This document shows, piece by piece, positions 1 through 8,468 of a stretch of 25,863 bases of DNA. The notes under the pieces are model-generated. The model was not told the DNA's origin and searched no databases. It saw only the letters and a list, made by a program, of their open reading frames with translations. Source of the stretch: JBOCEF01 sp047610385 (GTDB lineage Bacteria; Pseudomonadota; Alphaproteobacteria; Rhodobacterales; Rhodobacteraceae); NCBI GenBank assembly GCA_047610385.1, contig JBLGAC010000057.1, positions 1-25,863 of the forward strand, read 5' to 3'. A program made the position numbers and the translations under genes. Within the stretch, counting starts at the first letter, position 1; every line of letters starts with the position of its first letter.

Positions 1-4
1 CCCC

Positions 5-1807
5 TCACACCAAAACCCCCACCTTCTCAAACAGCCGCACATCCACCAGCCCCTGATCCGAAATCCGCAGCTCCGGGATGACCACCAGCGCCAGCAACGA
101 ATGCTGCATGTAGGCGTTGTTCAGCTGGCAGCCGCAATCTTGCATCGCCGCGACCATGCCATCGGCCTGCTTGGCCACAACCTCGGCCGTCGCATCCGAC
201 ATCAGCCCCGCGACCGGCAGTGGGATCAGCGCCTGCTCCGCCCCGTCCTTGAACACCACAACGCCGCCGCCAACCTGCCCCAGCCGGTTCGCGGCCAGCG
301 CCATGTCAGCGCGCGAGGTTCCCACGACGATCATGTGGTGGCTGTCATGGGCCACCGTGCTGGCCACCGCGCAGTCGACGTCATAGCCAAATCCCGCGAC
401 GAAGGCGTTGACCACGCCGCCATCCTCAGGGGCGATGGCGCGGTGACGCTCCACCAACGCGATCTGGCAGGTGTCCTGCGCCGGGTCGCCGGTGACCAGA
501 CCACCCGTCACCGGCAGCGTCAGTTCAAGCGCGCGGGTCGGGGCCTGGTTTTCGACCACGCCGATGACGCGGGCGCGCACCTGCGTCGCGCCGCCCGGCG
601 CGCGGATCGCGAAATCATCGCCGGTCAGATCGCGCGCCATATGCACGGTGTTCTTGGCGCTGTCGGGATACGCGAACGCCGGGCGCGGGGCGAGCATGGT
701 GCCGCCCTCGGCCACCACTTGCCCGCGCGCGATCACGGTTTCCACCTTCAGGTCTACCATCGACGAGGTCAGGATCATATCCGCCCGCCGCCCCGGCGCG
801 ATGGCGCCCAAGTCACGCTCCATCCCGAAATGGCAGGCGGCGTTCAGGGTACACATCTGCAGCGCGGTCATCGGCGCCACGCCCTGCGCGATGGCGTGGC
901 GCAGCACCCGGTTCATATGCCCGTCATTGACCAACGTGCCAGAATGGCAATCGTCGGTACACAAGATAAAGTTGCGGCTGTCCAAGCCCATTTCCGTGAT
1001 CGCGCGGACCTGCTGCGCCACGTCGTGCCACGCCGACCCCAGCCGCAGCATCGCGCGCATGCCAAGGCGGACGCGGGCAATCGCGTCCTCCATGGTGGTG
1101 CCTTCGTGATCGTCGGCGGGGCCCCCGGCGGCATAGGCATGGAACGGGCGGCCCAGATCGGGCGAGGCATAATGCCCGCCCACGGTTTTGCCCGCCGCAG
1201 TGGTGGCAGCGATTTCGCCCAGCATCTTGGGGTCGCCATTGGCGACGCCGGGGAAGTTCATCACCTCACCCAGCCCGACAATGCCCGGCCAGGTCATCAT
1301 GTCGGCGATCTCATCAGGGCCAAGTTCGGCGCCAGCAAATTCCAGCCCCGGCGCCGACGGCACGCAAGACGGCGCCTGCACAAACACGTTCACCGGTTGG
1401 ATCAGCGCCTCATCATGCATCAGGCGCACGCCGGGCACGCCCAGCACATTGGCGATTTCATGGGGGTCGATGAACATCGTCGTGGTGCCGTGGGGGGCGA
1501 CCGCGCGGGCGAATTCGGTGACCGTCAGCATCCCCGATTCCACATGCATATGCGCGTCGATCAGCCCGGGCAGCATGTAGCGGCCAGCAGCGTCAATCAC
1601 CACGGTGTCCGGCCCGACTGAGGCGCTTGCGTCAGGCCCGCAGCAGGCAAAGCGCCCGTCGGCGATGGCGATGTCGGACCCGGGCAGGAATTCGCCGGAA
1701 TGCACGTTCGCCCAGATGCCGTTTCGGATCACCATATCGGCAAAAGCACGCCCGGCGGCGACGTCAATCAGGCGCGATGCAACCGCGGACCAGGTGGGAA
1801 ATGCCAT
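5..1807 (-). CDS. ade: adenine deaminase
   Basis: Predicted cytoplasmic adenine aminohydrolase converting adenine to hypoxanthine and ammonia in purine salvage. The 600 residues match the family's usual length (about 570-600). The amidohydrolase metal site DAHMHVE lies at residues 84-90 (His86, His88). GLGEVMN, a GGHYASPD segment and a LCTDD motif follow in the Ade order. The C-terminal adenine-deaminase domain carries the HDSHHMIVVG segment and the Cys-rich DCGCQLNNAYMQHS stretch near the end. The ATG at 1807 is preceded on its strand by AAGGA with about nine bases of spacing. It is transcribed alone, divergently from the next gene. The family call is secure; substrate preference rests on family membership. 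Confidence 0.93.
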   Translation of the reverse strand: MAFPTWSAVASRLIDVAAGRAFADMVIRNGIWANVHSGEFLPGSDIAIADGRFACCGPDASASVGPDTVVIDAAGRYMLPGLIDAHMHVESGMLTVTEFARAVAPHGTTTMFIDPHEIANVLGVPGVRLMHDEALIQPVNVFVQAPSCVPSAPGLEFAGAELGPDEIADMMTWPGIVGLGEVMNFPGVANGDPKMLGEIAATTAAGKTVGGHYASPDLGRPFHAYAAGGPADDHEGTTMEDAIARVRLGMRAMLRLGSAWHDVAQQVRAITEMGLDSRNFILCTDDCHSGTLVNDGHMNRVLRHAIAQGVAPMTALQMCTLNAACHFGMERDLGAIAPGRRADMILTSSMVDLKVETVIARGQVVAEGGTMLAPRPAFAYPDSAKNTVHMARDLTGDDFAIRAPGGATQVRARVIGVVENQAPTRALELTLPVTGGLVTGDPAQDTCQIALVERHRAIAPEDGGVVNAFVAGFGYDVDCAVASTVAHDSHHMIVVGTSRADMALAANRLGQVGGGVVVFKDGAEQALIPLPVAGLMSDATAEVVAKQADGMVAAMQDCGCQLNNAYMQHSLLALVVIPELRISDQGLVDVRLFEKVGVLV

Positions 1808-1930
1808 TTGAGACGTTCCTTGGGCAAAAAAGTTTCATGAAATCGCCCATCATGGCGATTCCGGGGGTAGCGCGAACAGGATTTGAGCCGCATTCTAGCG
1901 ACCATTGGTCCATATTACAGGGATTGCAAC

Positions 1931-2428
1931 ATGACCGTTTCACTCGTCACCTGCGTCACCAATGCTGGGGGTATGGGCCCCGGGCATTCATGCATCGACA
2001 TCAACGGCACCATCTACTCGTTCCAGGGCCTCGATTATGGCGGCAATAGCAGCGCTTGGGTGCAGTCCGCGCGGTCCAAGTATCTTGGTGAGAACGCCCA
2101 TCGCCCGGTGATTTTCCAAAGACTCAGCTCGGCAGTCGCGGACGGCAAAGTGCTGCTCTACATCCTTGCCTCCATCGCCGACGACGATGATTACGCGACA
2201 TCGGGCGTGTGCTCCAGCCAAGCGGCGAACGCCATTGAAGCTGGCTATGCCTCCAGCTTCAACACCTGGGGCCTCGATACGCCCTATGACATCTACGATC
2301 TGGCCAAGAAAAAGAACATGGTCAGCTCTGAAAGCTTCCACTGGTCGGGCGAAAGCAGCTGCAACTTTATGGTGCGCGGCTCCATCACAGCAACGCTGGT
2401 CTATATGGGCGCCGGGCAGCACGTCTGA
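1931..2428 (+). CDS. small papain-like (permuted NlpC/P60-type) protein, orphan
   Basis: A 165-residue protein with no signal peptide or membrane segment. Two motifs suggest a circularly permuted papain fold (NlpC/P60, LRAT or DUF4105-like): GPGHSCIDINGTIYSFQG near residues 17-33, with a candidate catalytic His19, and SGVCSSQAANAIEAG near 91-105, with a candidate nucleophile Cys94 at the start of a helix. The order His before Cys is the permuted one. The ATG at 1931 has AGGGA upstream; an in-frame ATG at 1883 would add 16 residues and looks less likely. Such folds occur in peptidoglycan or amide hydrolases, acyltransferases and secreted effectors, and nothing here separates these. No partner or immunity gene is evident. 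The fold is inference; the reading frame is firm. Confidence 0.7.
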   Translation: MTVSLVTCVTNAGGMGPGHSCIDINGTIYSFQGLDYGGNSSAWVQSARSKYLGENAHRPVIFQRLSSAVADGKVLLYILASIADDDDYATSGVCSSQAANAIEAGYASSFNTWGLDTPYDIYDLAKKKNMVSSESFHWSGESSCNFMVRGSITATLVYMGAGQHV

Positions 2429-2545
2429 CCGCCATCGGGCCATGACATTCAATGGGGCGCGCTGGGGAACCGGCGCGCCCCATGCCTTTTTTGGATCGCG
2501 CGATGATAATAATATGGGAAAATGATAAAAACTAACTACAAAATA

Positions 2546-2635
2546 TTTGCAATTATTAACTATCTGTTAAATATAATAAACAGATATTAAATGATACCCA
2601 CCACCCTAACAAATAAACAAGTGTAGGGTGATGAT
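2546..2635 (+). promoter_or_regulatory. AT-rich promoter region of the first VPLPA-CTERM gene
   Basis: An AT-rich island in GC-rich DNA with a perfect TATAAT at 2572-2577 and a weak TTGCAA 19 bases upstream. It is followed by an AGGGTG ribosome-binding site before the ATG at 2636. The exact -35 is uncertain. Confidence 0.4.
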
Positions 2636-3254
2636 ATGAGTTTTACAGGCTTTCTGGCGGCCGCAGCTGCACTTTCCCTCAGCGCGTTTGCGGCAAATGC
2701 CGCCAGCTTCACGCAGGACTTCTCCACGCCGATCTATTTGGGGCCCAATCCTGTCAGCGCCAACCTGACCGGCACAGGTCTATCAAAACCTCACATGGTC
2801 AATCGATGGCGTCCGCCTTTCCCCGTGGCAGGGCACCGGCGGATTAAAGGCGGCCGACAACGCCTACACCTCGGTGTCTGCGACAAGCTCTATCACCTTC
2901 GACTTCGGATCAAATTTGGACACCGCATCGTTGATGTGGGGCTCACCCGACAGCTAAAACACGCTTGAATTCATGCTTGGCGGTCTTGTGGTGGACAGCC
3001 TGACCGGAGCGAGCCTTTTTCCCGATGCACAGCCCGAGCAGGGTTTCCGCGTTGTGACCTTCAGCAACATCCTGGGCGGATCCTTCGACGCGATGCGCTT
3101 GGTGTCGAGCCGCAACGCCTTTGAGTTTGCCAACCTCACCGCCTACGATTCGACGCCGGCCTCGGTCAGCTCGCCAGTGCCATTGCCTGCGGGCGGGCTG
3201 CTGCTGTCGGGCGCCGGGATCCTGGCGCTGGTGCGTCGCCGCCCGAAGGCCTGA
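2636..3254 (+). pseudogene. VPLPA-CTERM sorting-domain surface protein, frameshifted and with an internal stop
   Basis: It starts with a good signal peptide (MSFTGFLAAAAALSLSAFA, cleavage near ANA-A) and ends with a typical exosortase tail: VPLPAG near 3177, a hydrophobic stretch, then RRRPKA. The two ends are in different frames. Continuity is restored if the C at about 2780 is skipped: NLTGTG then joins YQNLTWSIDG. The downstream frame then meets TAA at 2955-2957, where Tyr (TAC/TAT) would fit the context GSPDS-x-NTLEF. So there are two lesions: a one-base indel and a nonsense change. An intact copy would be exported and anchored or processed by a VPLPA-type exosortase. Sequencing error could explain one lesion but less easily both. 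Confidence 0.75.
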
Positions 3255-3275
3255 GGCCAAGCCAGAGTTGACGTG

Positions 3276-3306
3276 AAAAGGGCCGGTCTGGCGACTGGCC
3301 CTTTTT
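3276..3306 (+). terminator. rho-independent terminator
   Basis: An 11-bp stem (3276-3286 with 3295-3305, one G-U pair) closes an 8-base loop and ends in five T. It lies 22 bases after the stop of the VPLPA-CTERM gene. A and T runs flank the stem, so it may also work on the minus strand. Confidence 0.8.
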
Positions 3307-3355
3307 GCCGTTTGCGCAGGGGGGTAACGCGCGTGGGGGTGACCGCGCGTGGGGG

Positions 3356-4075
3356 TCAGTCGTGCCGGGCGGCCTCACGCTCCAGCAGATCAGCAGTGGC
3401 GAGGGGGGCGCTGACCATGCAGTCATGCCCAGTTGCCAGCGTCTCAAGGCGCCAACCCGCCGCCTTGGCGCGCGCAAATGCCCAGTCGAGCGCGGTGTAC
3501 GCTGGCGCTTCGCAGCGCACATAGACCAGCGGCAGACCGGCGCCGGTCGGACCCGTCAGCCCAAGGCCGGTTTCATAGACCCGCAGGGGATGGGGCGTCA
3601 GCCGCGGCACCAACCAGGCCGCCTGCCCGGGATCCAGCACGCCGAACGCCGCGGGCGGCGGAGGCGGGATCGACATGCCGCCGTCATGGGCCTCAGCCAC
3701 AGCGCGGCGGATGGCGGCGATGTCGGGTCCGAACGCGTCGAACGGGGTCTCATCCCCCTTCAGAACCACGGCGTCGAGATAGACCAGCCGCGCAATCTGG
3801 TCCCGCGCAACCTCTGCCACCTTGCTGATCGGGCCACCTGCAAAGCTGTGGCCCACAAGGACGGTGTTCGCCTTATCCTCAGCCCTCAGGTGTTCGATCA
3901 GGTCCTGCGCAAAGGTCGACAGCGTGATGGCTCGGGACATGAGGTGCCGCCGCTCCCCCAATCCGGTCTGGGTCGGGGTGGTGACGCTGTGGCCGCGCGC
4001 GCGCAGAATGTCCGCGACGGCAGCCCAGCACCACCCGCCGTGAAAGGCGCCGTGCAGCAGCGTAAAATCGGCCAT
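3356..4075 (-). CDS. alpha/beta hydrolase (methylesterase/hydroxynitrile lyase-like)
   Basis: A 239-residue cytoplasmic alpha/beta hydrolase. The N-terminus has the oxyanion-hole motif LLHGAFHGGWCW (residues 6-17). The nucleophile elbow GHSFAG places Ser at residue 77. A late TGHDCM segment supplies the catalytic His. The TQTGLGERRH segment after the second strand is typical of the esterase group related to plant methylesterases and hydroxynitrile lyases, often annotated EstC-like. Substrate unknown. It is followed at 4228 by the transglycosylase gene on the same strand, with a 150-base gap and no sign of functional coupling. It lies 7 kb from the aromatic cluster, so a role as its missing C-C hydrolase is possible but unsupported. 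Confidence 0.85.
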   Translation of the reverse strand: MADFTLLHGAFHGGWCWAAVADILRARGHSVTTPTQTGLGERRHLMSRAITLSTFAQDLIEHLRAEDKANTVLVGHSFAGGPISKVAEVARDQIARLVYLDAVVLKGDETPFDAFGPDIAAIRRAVAEAHDGGMSIPPPPPAAFGVLDPGQAAWLVPRLTPHPLRVYETGLGLTGPTGAGLPLVYVRCEAPAYTALDWAFARAKAAGWRLETLATGHDCMVSAPLATADLLEREAARHD

Positions 4076-4227
4076 GAGGCAGGCTCCCAGTTAAATTGAT
4101 CCGCCCCAAGGCACATGCCCCCCTGCACGGCAGCCGCAAAAGCCGCGCCCCGGCACGTGCGCTTGCGGCAAGGACGGCGTCCGCGCGGCGCTGCAACCCA
4201 CCGCGCGGATGGCCGGGGGCCGCGCAA

Positions 4228-5559
4228 TCAGCCCGCAGCGGCGGCCCGCAACGCGTCAAGCAGCGGCGCGCTGACATACCCGTCAGGTGCCAGTCCCCGC
4301 GCGCGCTGGAAATCGCGGATGGCGCCGCGAGTGTTGGGCCCGATGATCCCGTCGGGAACCCCCGCCGGATGGCCAAGGCGGTTGAGCAGCGCCTGCACCT
4401 CTGACATTTCCACCACGGTCAGGGTGCGTTGATCGCGCGGCCAGGCATAATCAGGCGCCGGGGCGCCGCCGATCCGCTGCGCCAGCAGGCCAACCGCCAT
4501 CGCGTAGGAGGTGGCGTTGTTGTAGCGCTTGATCACGCCAAAATTCTTGAACACCGCAAAGGCCGGGCCGGATGCGCCTGCGGGCAGGATGATCGACGCC
4601 TCGCCATGATCGGGCAGCGCCCCGCCGCCGGGCAATCTGACCCCAAGCGTCGACCACGCCCCGACACCGCGCCGGACCGACTGGGTCGCGAGCAACAGAT
4701 CAAAGCCCGCGGGCAGCGTTACCTCCACACCCCAGGGGGCCCCGCGTTCCCACCCGAACCGCGCCAGATACGCGGCGGTGGAGGCAAGCGCGTCGGCCGG
4801 ATCATCGCCCCAGATGTTGCGCTTTCCGTCGCCGGTCTGATCCACCGCATAATCGGCGTAGGAGGTCGGGATGAACTGCGTGTGCCCCATCGCCCCAGCC
4901 CAGGAGCCAACCATGGCGCGGGCTGAAATCTCTGCGCTGTCGATGATCTTCAGCGCGGCGATCAGCTGCTGCTCAGCGAAATCCCGGCGACGGCCTTGAT
5001 GGGCCAGCGTGGCCAGCGCCTCGATCACGTTGATGTCGCCGCGGTTGGTGCCGAAATTGCTCTCGATCCCCCAGATGGCGAGCACTGCGTTGCGATCAAC
5101 GCCGTGTCGGTCCTCAATCTGCGCCAACAGGGGGCCAAGGGCGGTGCGCTGTTCCCGCCCGCCCGCGACCCGCGTGTCCGACACCGCGCTGTCAAGATAG
5201 GCCCAGATCGGGCGCACGAATTCTGGCTGAAAGGCGTCAAGCTTCACGACTTGCGGGTTAAGGCGCACGCCCGCAAAGGCGTCATCGAACAGTCGCGCGG
5301 AGATGCCCATGGCCAGCGCGCGCGCCCGAAAATCAGCCTGCCACGCGGCGAAAGACATCTCAGCCTCAGCGGCCATGCGCGCCTCTGCCGCCGGATCGGG
5401 ACGCGGGATCGGCGCGGGGGCGATGATCGTGGACGCCGGGCGCGGGGTGGGCGCAGGTGCTTCAGCCGCAGCGCAGCCGGCAAGCGCCGCAAAGCCCAGC
5501 GCGGCGGGAACAACGCGGCGCGCCAGAAAGCCGGCACGCGGGAAAAGGCGATCAGTCAT
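4228..5559 (-). CDS. lytic murein transglycosylase, MltB family, with C-terminal peptidoglycan-binding domain (lipoprotein)
   Basis: A 443-residue periplasmic enzyme predicted to cleave the MurNAc-GlcNAc bond, forming 1,6-anhydro ends. The signal peptide ends in the lipobox LAGC (Cys29), so it is probably outer-membrane anchored, and a Pro/Ala-rich linker follows. The catalytic region holds IWGIESNFGTNRG, whose Glu is the expected acid/base, and GSWAGAMGHTQFIP. The C-terminal 60 residues form a PG_binding_1 domain (VQALLNRLGHPAG, GIIGPNTRGAIRDFQ). The start at 5559 is chosen because GGAGA lies 9-10 bases upstream and the signal peptide begins there. The frame stays open far upstream to 6222, but that part overlaps the nitroreductase and is not protein-like. 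Confidence 0.92.
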   Translation of the reverse strand: MTDRLFPRAGFLARRVVPAALGFAALAGCAAAEAPAPTPRPASTIIAPAPIPRPDPAAEARMAAEAEMSFAAWQADFRARALAMGISARLFDDAFAGVRLNPQVVKLDAFQPEFVRPIWAYLDSAVSDTRVAGGREQRTALGPLLAQIEDRHGVDRNAVLAIWGIESNFGTNRGDINVIEALATLAHQGRRRDFAEQQLIAALKIIDSAEISARAMVGSWAGAMGHTQFIPTSYADYAVDQTGDGKRNIWGDDPADALASTAAYLARFGWERGAPWGVEVTLPAGFDLLLATQSVRRGVGAWSTLGVRLPGGGALPDHGEASIILPAGASGPAFAVFKNFGVIKRYNNATSYAMAVGLLAQRIGGAPAPDYAWPRDQRTLTVVEMSEVQALLNRLGHPAGVPDGIIGPNTRGAIRDFQRARGLAPDGYVSAPLLDALRAAAAG

Positions 5560-5678
5560 GGGGCCGGTCTCCGACATTATGGGCGTGCGGGCCTGACCCT
5601 GTGGTTCGCGCAGCGCGGCGTCAAGACCGCGCGGCTGGCCCGCCCCTGGGTTTCGCCCGAACGCTGGGGACGGGGCGC

Positions 5679-5724
5679 GCATCCCCCCTTGGGGATGCCG
5701 GGCCGAAGGGGGGTCAATCCCCCC
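5679..5724. repeat. pair of adjacent GC hairpins, possible dispersed intergenic repeat
   Basis: Two hairpins lie in the gap between the divergent mltB-type and nitroreductase genes. The first has an 8-bp stem (5679-5686 with 5691-5698, loop CCTT). The second has a 6-bp G/C stem (5708-5713 with 5719-5724, loop TCAAT). There is no T-tract, so a terminator role is doubtful. Confidence 0.4.
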
Positions 5725-5811
5725 GAGGGCCGCACCCCTTGCATCGCGCGCGCGCACCAGCAACGTTGCGCCCCAACCCGCCCAATGGTGCAGCGACAGG
5801 AGAGTTCGAGC

Positions 5812-6462
5812 ATGAAGGTCAGCGACGCGGTGGACACCCGCATTTCCGTCAGGGCGTTCCTGCCCGATCCCGTCCCCCATGATGTGCTGGACCGCGTGCT
5901 GCGCCGCGCCGCCCGCGCGGCATCGGGCGGCAACCTTCAGCCCTGGCGCATCACCGTGCTGACCGATCAGACGCTGGACCGCTTTCGCGCCCTGATCACG
6001 GCAGGCGCGCCGATGGGCACGCAATACCAGATCTACCCGGCCGATCTGCACGAACCCTACCGGACCCGCCGTTTCGCGGTCGGCGAGGCGATGTATGCGC
6101 GCCTCGGCATCGCGCGCGCTGACAAGGCCAGGCGTCTGGAATGGTTCGCCAACAACTTCCGGTTCTTCGGCGCCCCCGCGGCGATTTTCGTTCATGTGGA
6201 CCGGCGCATGGGCCCGCCACAATGGTCAGATCTGGGCATGTATCTGGCCACCCTGATGCTGCTGCTGCGCGAAGAAGGCTATGATAGCTGCGCGCAGGAG
6301 GCCTGGGCCATGCACCATGAAACCGTCGACAAATTTGTCGATGCGGACCCAGACACGATGCTGTTTTGCGGCATGGCAATCGGCAAGCGTGACCTCGATC
6401 ATCCAGTGAACGGGCTGCGCGCCGACCGCGCACCGCATGACGAATGGCTGCGGTTCATGTAA
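5812..6462 (+). CDS. nitroreductase family protein
   Basis: A 216-residue cytoplasmic FMN-dependent oxidoreductase of the NfnB/BluB-like superfamily. The N-terminus RISVRAFLPDPVP, followed by AARAASGGNLQPWRI, is the usual FMN-phosphate-binding Arg and Ser/Asn stretch. The central WSDLGMYLATLMLLLREEGYDSC helix and the LFCGMAIGKRD strand near the C-terminus also match the fold. The ATG at 5812 follows AGGAGA with about eight bases of spacing. The frame is open far upstream, but that part is the antisense shadow of the transglycosylase. The natural substrate cannot be read from sequence. It is divergent from the transglycosylase gene and followed by a broken surface-protein gene. Confidence 0.9.
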   Translation: MKVSDAVDTRISVRAFLPDPVPHDVLDRVLRRAARAASGGNLQPWRITVLTDQTLDRFRALITAGAPMGTQYQIYPADLHEPYRTRRFAVGEAMYARLGIARADKARRLEWFANNFRFFGAPAAIFVHVDRRMGPPQWSDLGMYLATLMLLLREEGYDSCAQEAWAMHHETVDKFVDADPDTMLFCGMAIGKRDLDHPVNGLRADRAPHDEWLRFM

Positions 6463-6573
6463 ACTGGGCGGCCAAGCTCACGGCCTTTGAAAAAGATTAT
6501 TAGTTTCTTAATTGTCCGCATCGTGGCGGGCTGACACGATTATTTCACCTCGAAGTCAAAGGGGTTATCAAAA

Positions 6574-7159
6574 ATGAACAAATATTCAGCGCCGCCACCG
6601 CTCTCATCGCATTTGCGGCCTTGCCCGCGCAGGCCGCGATTCTCACCATCGACGGGGATACCGTCGCAACGGGCTCGGCCCTCTCATCCGGCAGTTGGGT
6701 GTCCCCGCTCGGGACCGTGACATTTGGCAGAGAGTTTTTCACCGCCGGCTGCACCGATGACGATTTCATCGCAGCGGGCGCAGCGGGCAACTGCTTCGAC
6801 ATCGACGGCAGCTCGACCGCGACCATGACCTTCGATTTTGACGTTGAATCGATCACCTTGATCTATGGCGGCAATAACGGCGTGATGGACATATCAGCCT
6901 TCGACGCGGGCGCGGTTCTGGTTGACAGCTTCTTCCAGGCCAGCACCGGGAACGGCCAGCCCGCCGGACCGATAACCCTGTCGGGAGGAGGCATCCGCAG
7001 CCTGTTCTGGCAGGATCCGGGGTTCAGCTATTCCGCGATCGACAACATCACGATCACCACCGCTGACGTGCCGGTTCCCGCCGCGCTGCCGCTGCTGGCA
7101 GGCGCGCTGGGGCTGCTGGGGCTGCTGGGCTTCATGCGCCGCAGGGGCGATCATCGCGC
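6574..7159 (+). pseudogene. VPVPA-CTERM sorting-domain protein, frameshifted at codon 2 and lacking its stop
   Basis: The body (from about 6582) reads as a secreted protein: a signal peptide IFSAATALIAFAALPAQAA, a beta-rich 140-residue region with CTDDDF and GNCFDID, then the sorting tail ADVPVPAALPLLAG, a hydrophobic run and FMRRRG. The only good start, ATG at 6574 with AGGGG nine bases upstream, is in another frame. Adding one A after ATGAA would give MKQIFSAATAL, a normal signal-peptide start. At the 3' end the frame has no stop after RRRGDHRAA and runs antisense through the aminotransferase to 7832. A CAG at 7164-7166 could be a mutated TAG. The end given is approximate. A single-base assembly error could explain the 5' lesion. 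Confidence 0.65.
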
Positions 7160-7189
7160 GGCGCAGGGGGGCATGACGCCCCCCGCGCC
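7160..7189. terminator. hairpin between convergent genes, possible bidirectional terminator
   Basis: A 12-bp GC stem (7160-7172 with 7178-7189, one bulged A) with a 5-base loop sits between the sorting-tail gene and the stop of the aminotransferase at 7194. It lacks a T-tract, so termination is only likely, not shown. Confidence 0.4.
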
Positions 7190-7193
7190 GCCG

Positions 7194-8375
7194 TCACACC
7201 AACCCGGCCAGCGCCGCTGCGACGCGGCCTGCGACGGCCTCGCTCAGCCCCGCCACGTTGATCCGCCCGCCCGGCACCACGTAAATCGCGTGATCCGCCC
7301 GCAGCACGCCGATCTGCGCCGGCGACAGCGGCAGCGTCGCGAACAGCCCCTTGCCGCCCGACAGCCCGCACCAGCGCTGACCGCCCGGCAAAGGCGCCAG
7401 ATCGGCGTCGAGCGTGCGCCGCAGCCGGTCAATGCGCATGCGCATCCCCTCCAGCTCCGCGGCCCAGGATGCGCGCAGGCCGTCATCCTCCAGCACCATC
7501 CGCACCGCGCTGGCGCCATGATCGGGGGGCATGGACAGGTGTTCGCGGTTCACCGCCGCCAACCGGTCCTGCACCGCAGCGCGGGCCGAGGCGCTTTTCA
7601 CCATCGCAAAAGCCGCCCCGACCCGGTCACGATACATGCCGAAGGTCTTGGAGCAGGACACAGCGACCAGCGCCTCAGGGACCGCCTCCATGACCATGCG
7701 CATCCCCGCGGCGTCATCCGTCGGCCCGGCGCCGAAACCCAGATAGGCCGCGTCAAACAGCGGCAGCCAGCCGTGCATGGCGGCGCTGCGGGCGATCTCA
7801 GCCCATTGCGCGTGGTTCAGATCAAGGCCTGACGGATTGTGGCAACTGGCGTGCAGCACAACCGCGTCGCCGGGGCCAAGCTGGTTCAGCGCGGCGATCA
7901 TTCCGGGGGCGTCAACCGCGCCTCCGTCGGGCGTGAGGTAGGGATACCCCTCCACCCGCAGCCCGGCGCCTTGCCCCAGCAGGTTGCGATGATTGGGCCA
8001 GGTGGGGGTCGGCACGTGAAGCACCGTCTGCGGCGCGGCGGCCCGGATCAGCCGCGCCAGCACATAAAGCGCGCCAGAGCCGCCCACGCTCTGCGCCCCC
8101 GCGCAATCCCCCGCCAGCGCATCGCCAAAGCTGAGGGACCCCAGCGCCGCGACAAAGCCCATATCCCCGGTCAGCCCGACATAAGTCTTGGTGGTCTGCG
8201 TCGCCAGCAGGCGCGCCTCGGCGTCCCTGATTGCGGCAAAGATCGGGGTTTGCCCGGCCGCGTCGCGGTAGACCCCGACCCCGAGGTCGACTTTCCCGGG
8301 CCGCGGATCAGCGCGGAACGCGGCCATCAGCGACAGGATCACATCAGGCTCAGCGGCAGACAGGGTCGCGAACAT
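7194..8375 (-). CDS. aromatic amino acid aminotransferase (class I, AspC/TyrB type)
   Basis: A 393-residue PLP-dependent cytoplasmic transaminase, the normal length for the TyrB/AspC subgroup. Characteristic stretches are KVDLGVGVYRD at the N-terminus, HVPTPTWPNH, LHASCHNPSGLDL (substrate and cofactor-binding Asn), DAAYLGFG and SCSKTFGMYRDRVG, which carries the Schiff-base Lys. The C-terminus INVAGLSEA includes the region usually holding the substrate-carboxylate Arg (GGRINVAG). The start at 8375 is chosen because GGAG lies about eight bases upstream and family members begin MFxxL near this point. It transfers amino groups between aromatic or acidic amino acids and 2-oxoglutarate. It is upstream of and convergent with the broken surface-protein gene. 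Confidence 0.93.
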   Translation of the reverse strand: MFATLSAAEPDVILSLMAAFRADPRPGKVDLGVGVYRDAAGQTPIFAAIRDAEARLLATQTTKTYVGLTGDMGFVAALGSLSFGDALAGDCAGAQSVGGSGALYVLARLIRAAAPQTVLHVPTPTWPNHRNLLGQGAGLRVEGYPYLTPDGGAVDAPGMIAALNQLGPGDAVVLHASCHNPSGLDLNHAQWAEIARSAAMHGWLPLFDAAYLGFGAGPTDDAAGMRMVMEAVPEALVAVSCSKTFGMYRDRVGAAFAMVKSASARAAVQDRLAAVNREHLSMPPDHGASAVRMVLEDDGLRASWAAELEGMRMRIDRLRRTLDADLAPLPGGQRWCGLSGGKGLFATLPLSPAQIGVLRADHAIYVVPGGRINVAGLSEAVAGRVAAALAGLV

Positions 8376-8468
8376 CGGGGACGCTCCGCAGGTTGGGGGC
8401 ACCGCAGCGCCGGTTGGGCGCGCCAATCTAGGGGGCCACACACGCGGTGAAAAGGGGGGAAACAGGCG

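Noticed and set aside
101..1621. 506-codon open frame on the plus strand
   Set aside because: It is antisense to adenine deaminase, has an Arg/His-rich composition typical of GC-rich shadows, and no recognisable motif.
1808..1930. Purine riboswitch upstream of adenine deaminase
   Set aside because: The gap is too short and lacks the conserved junction; only a 6-bp hairpin is present.
4996..5811. Upstream extension of the nitroreductase frame
   Set aside because: It is the complement of the transglycosylase gene; AGGAGA before ATG 5812 gives the start.
5560..6222. Upstream extension of the transglycosylase frame
   Set aside because: It overlaps the nitroreductase, is not protein-like, and the lipoprotein signal plus ribosome-binding site fix the start at 5559.
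7167..7832. C-terminal continuation of the second sorting-tail protein
   Set aside because: Sorting tails end shortly after the Arg cluster, and the continuation is antisense to the aminotransferase.
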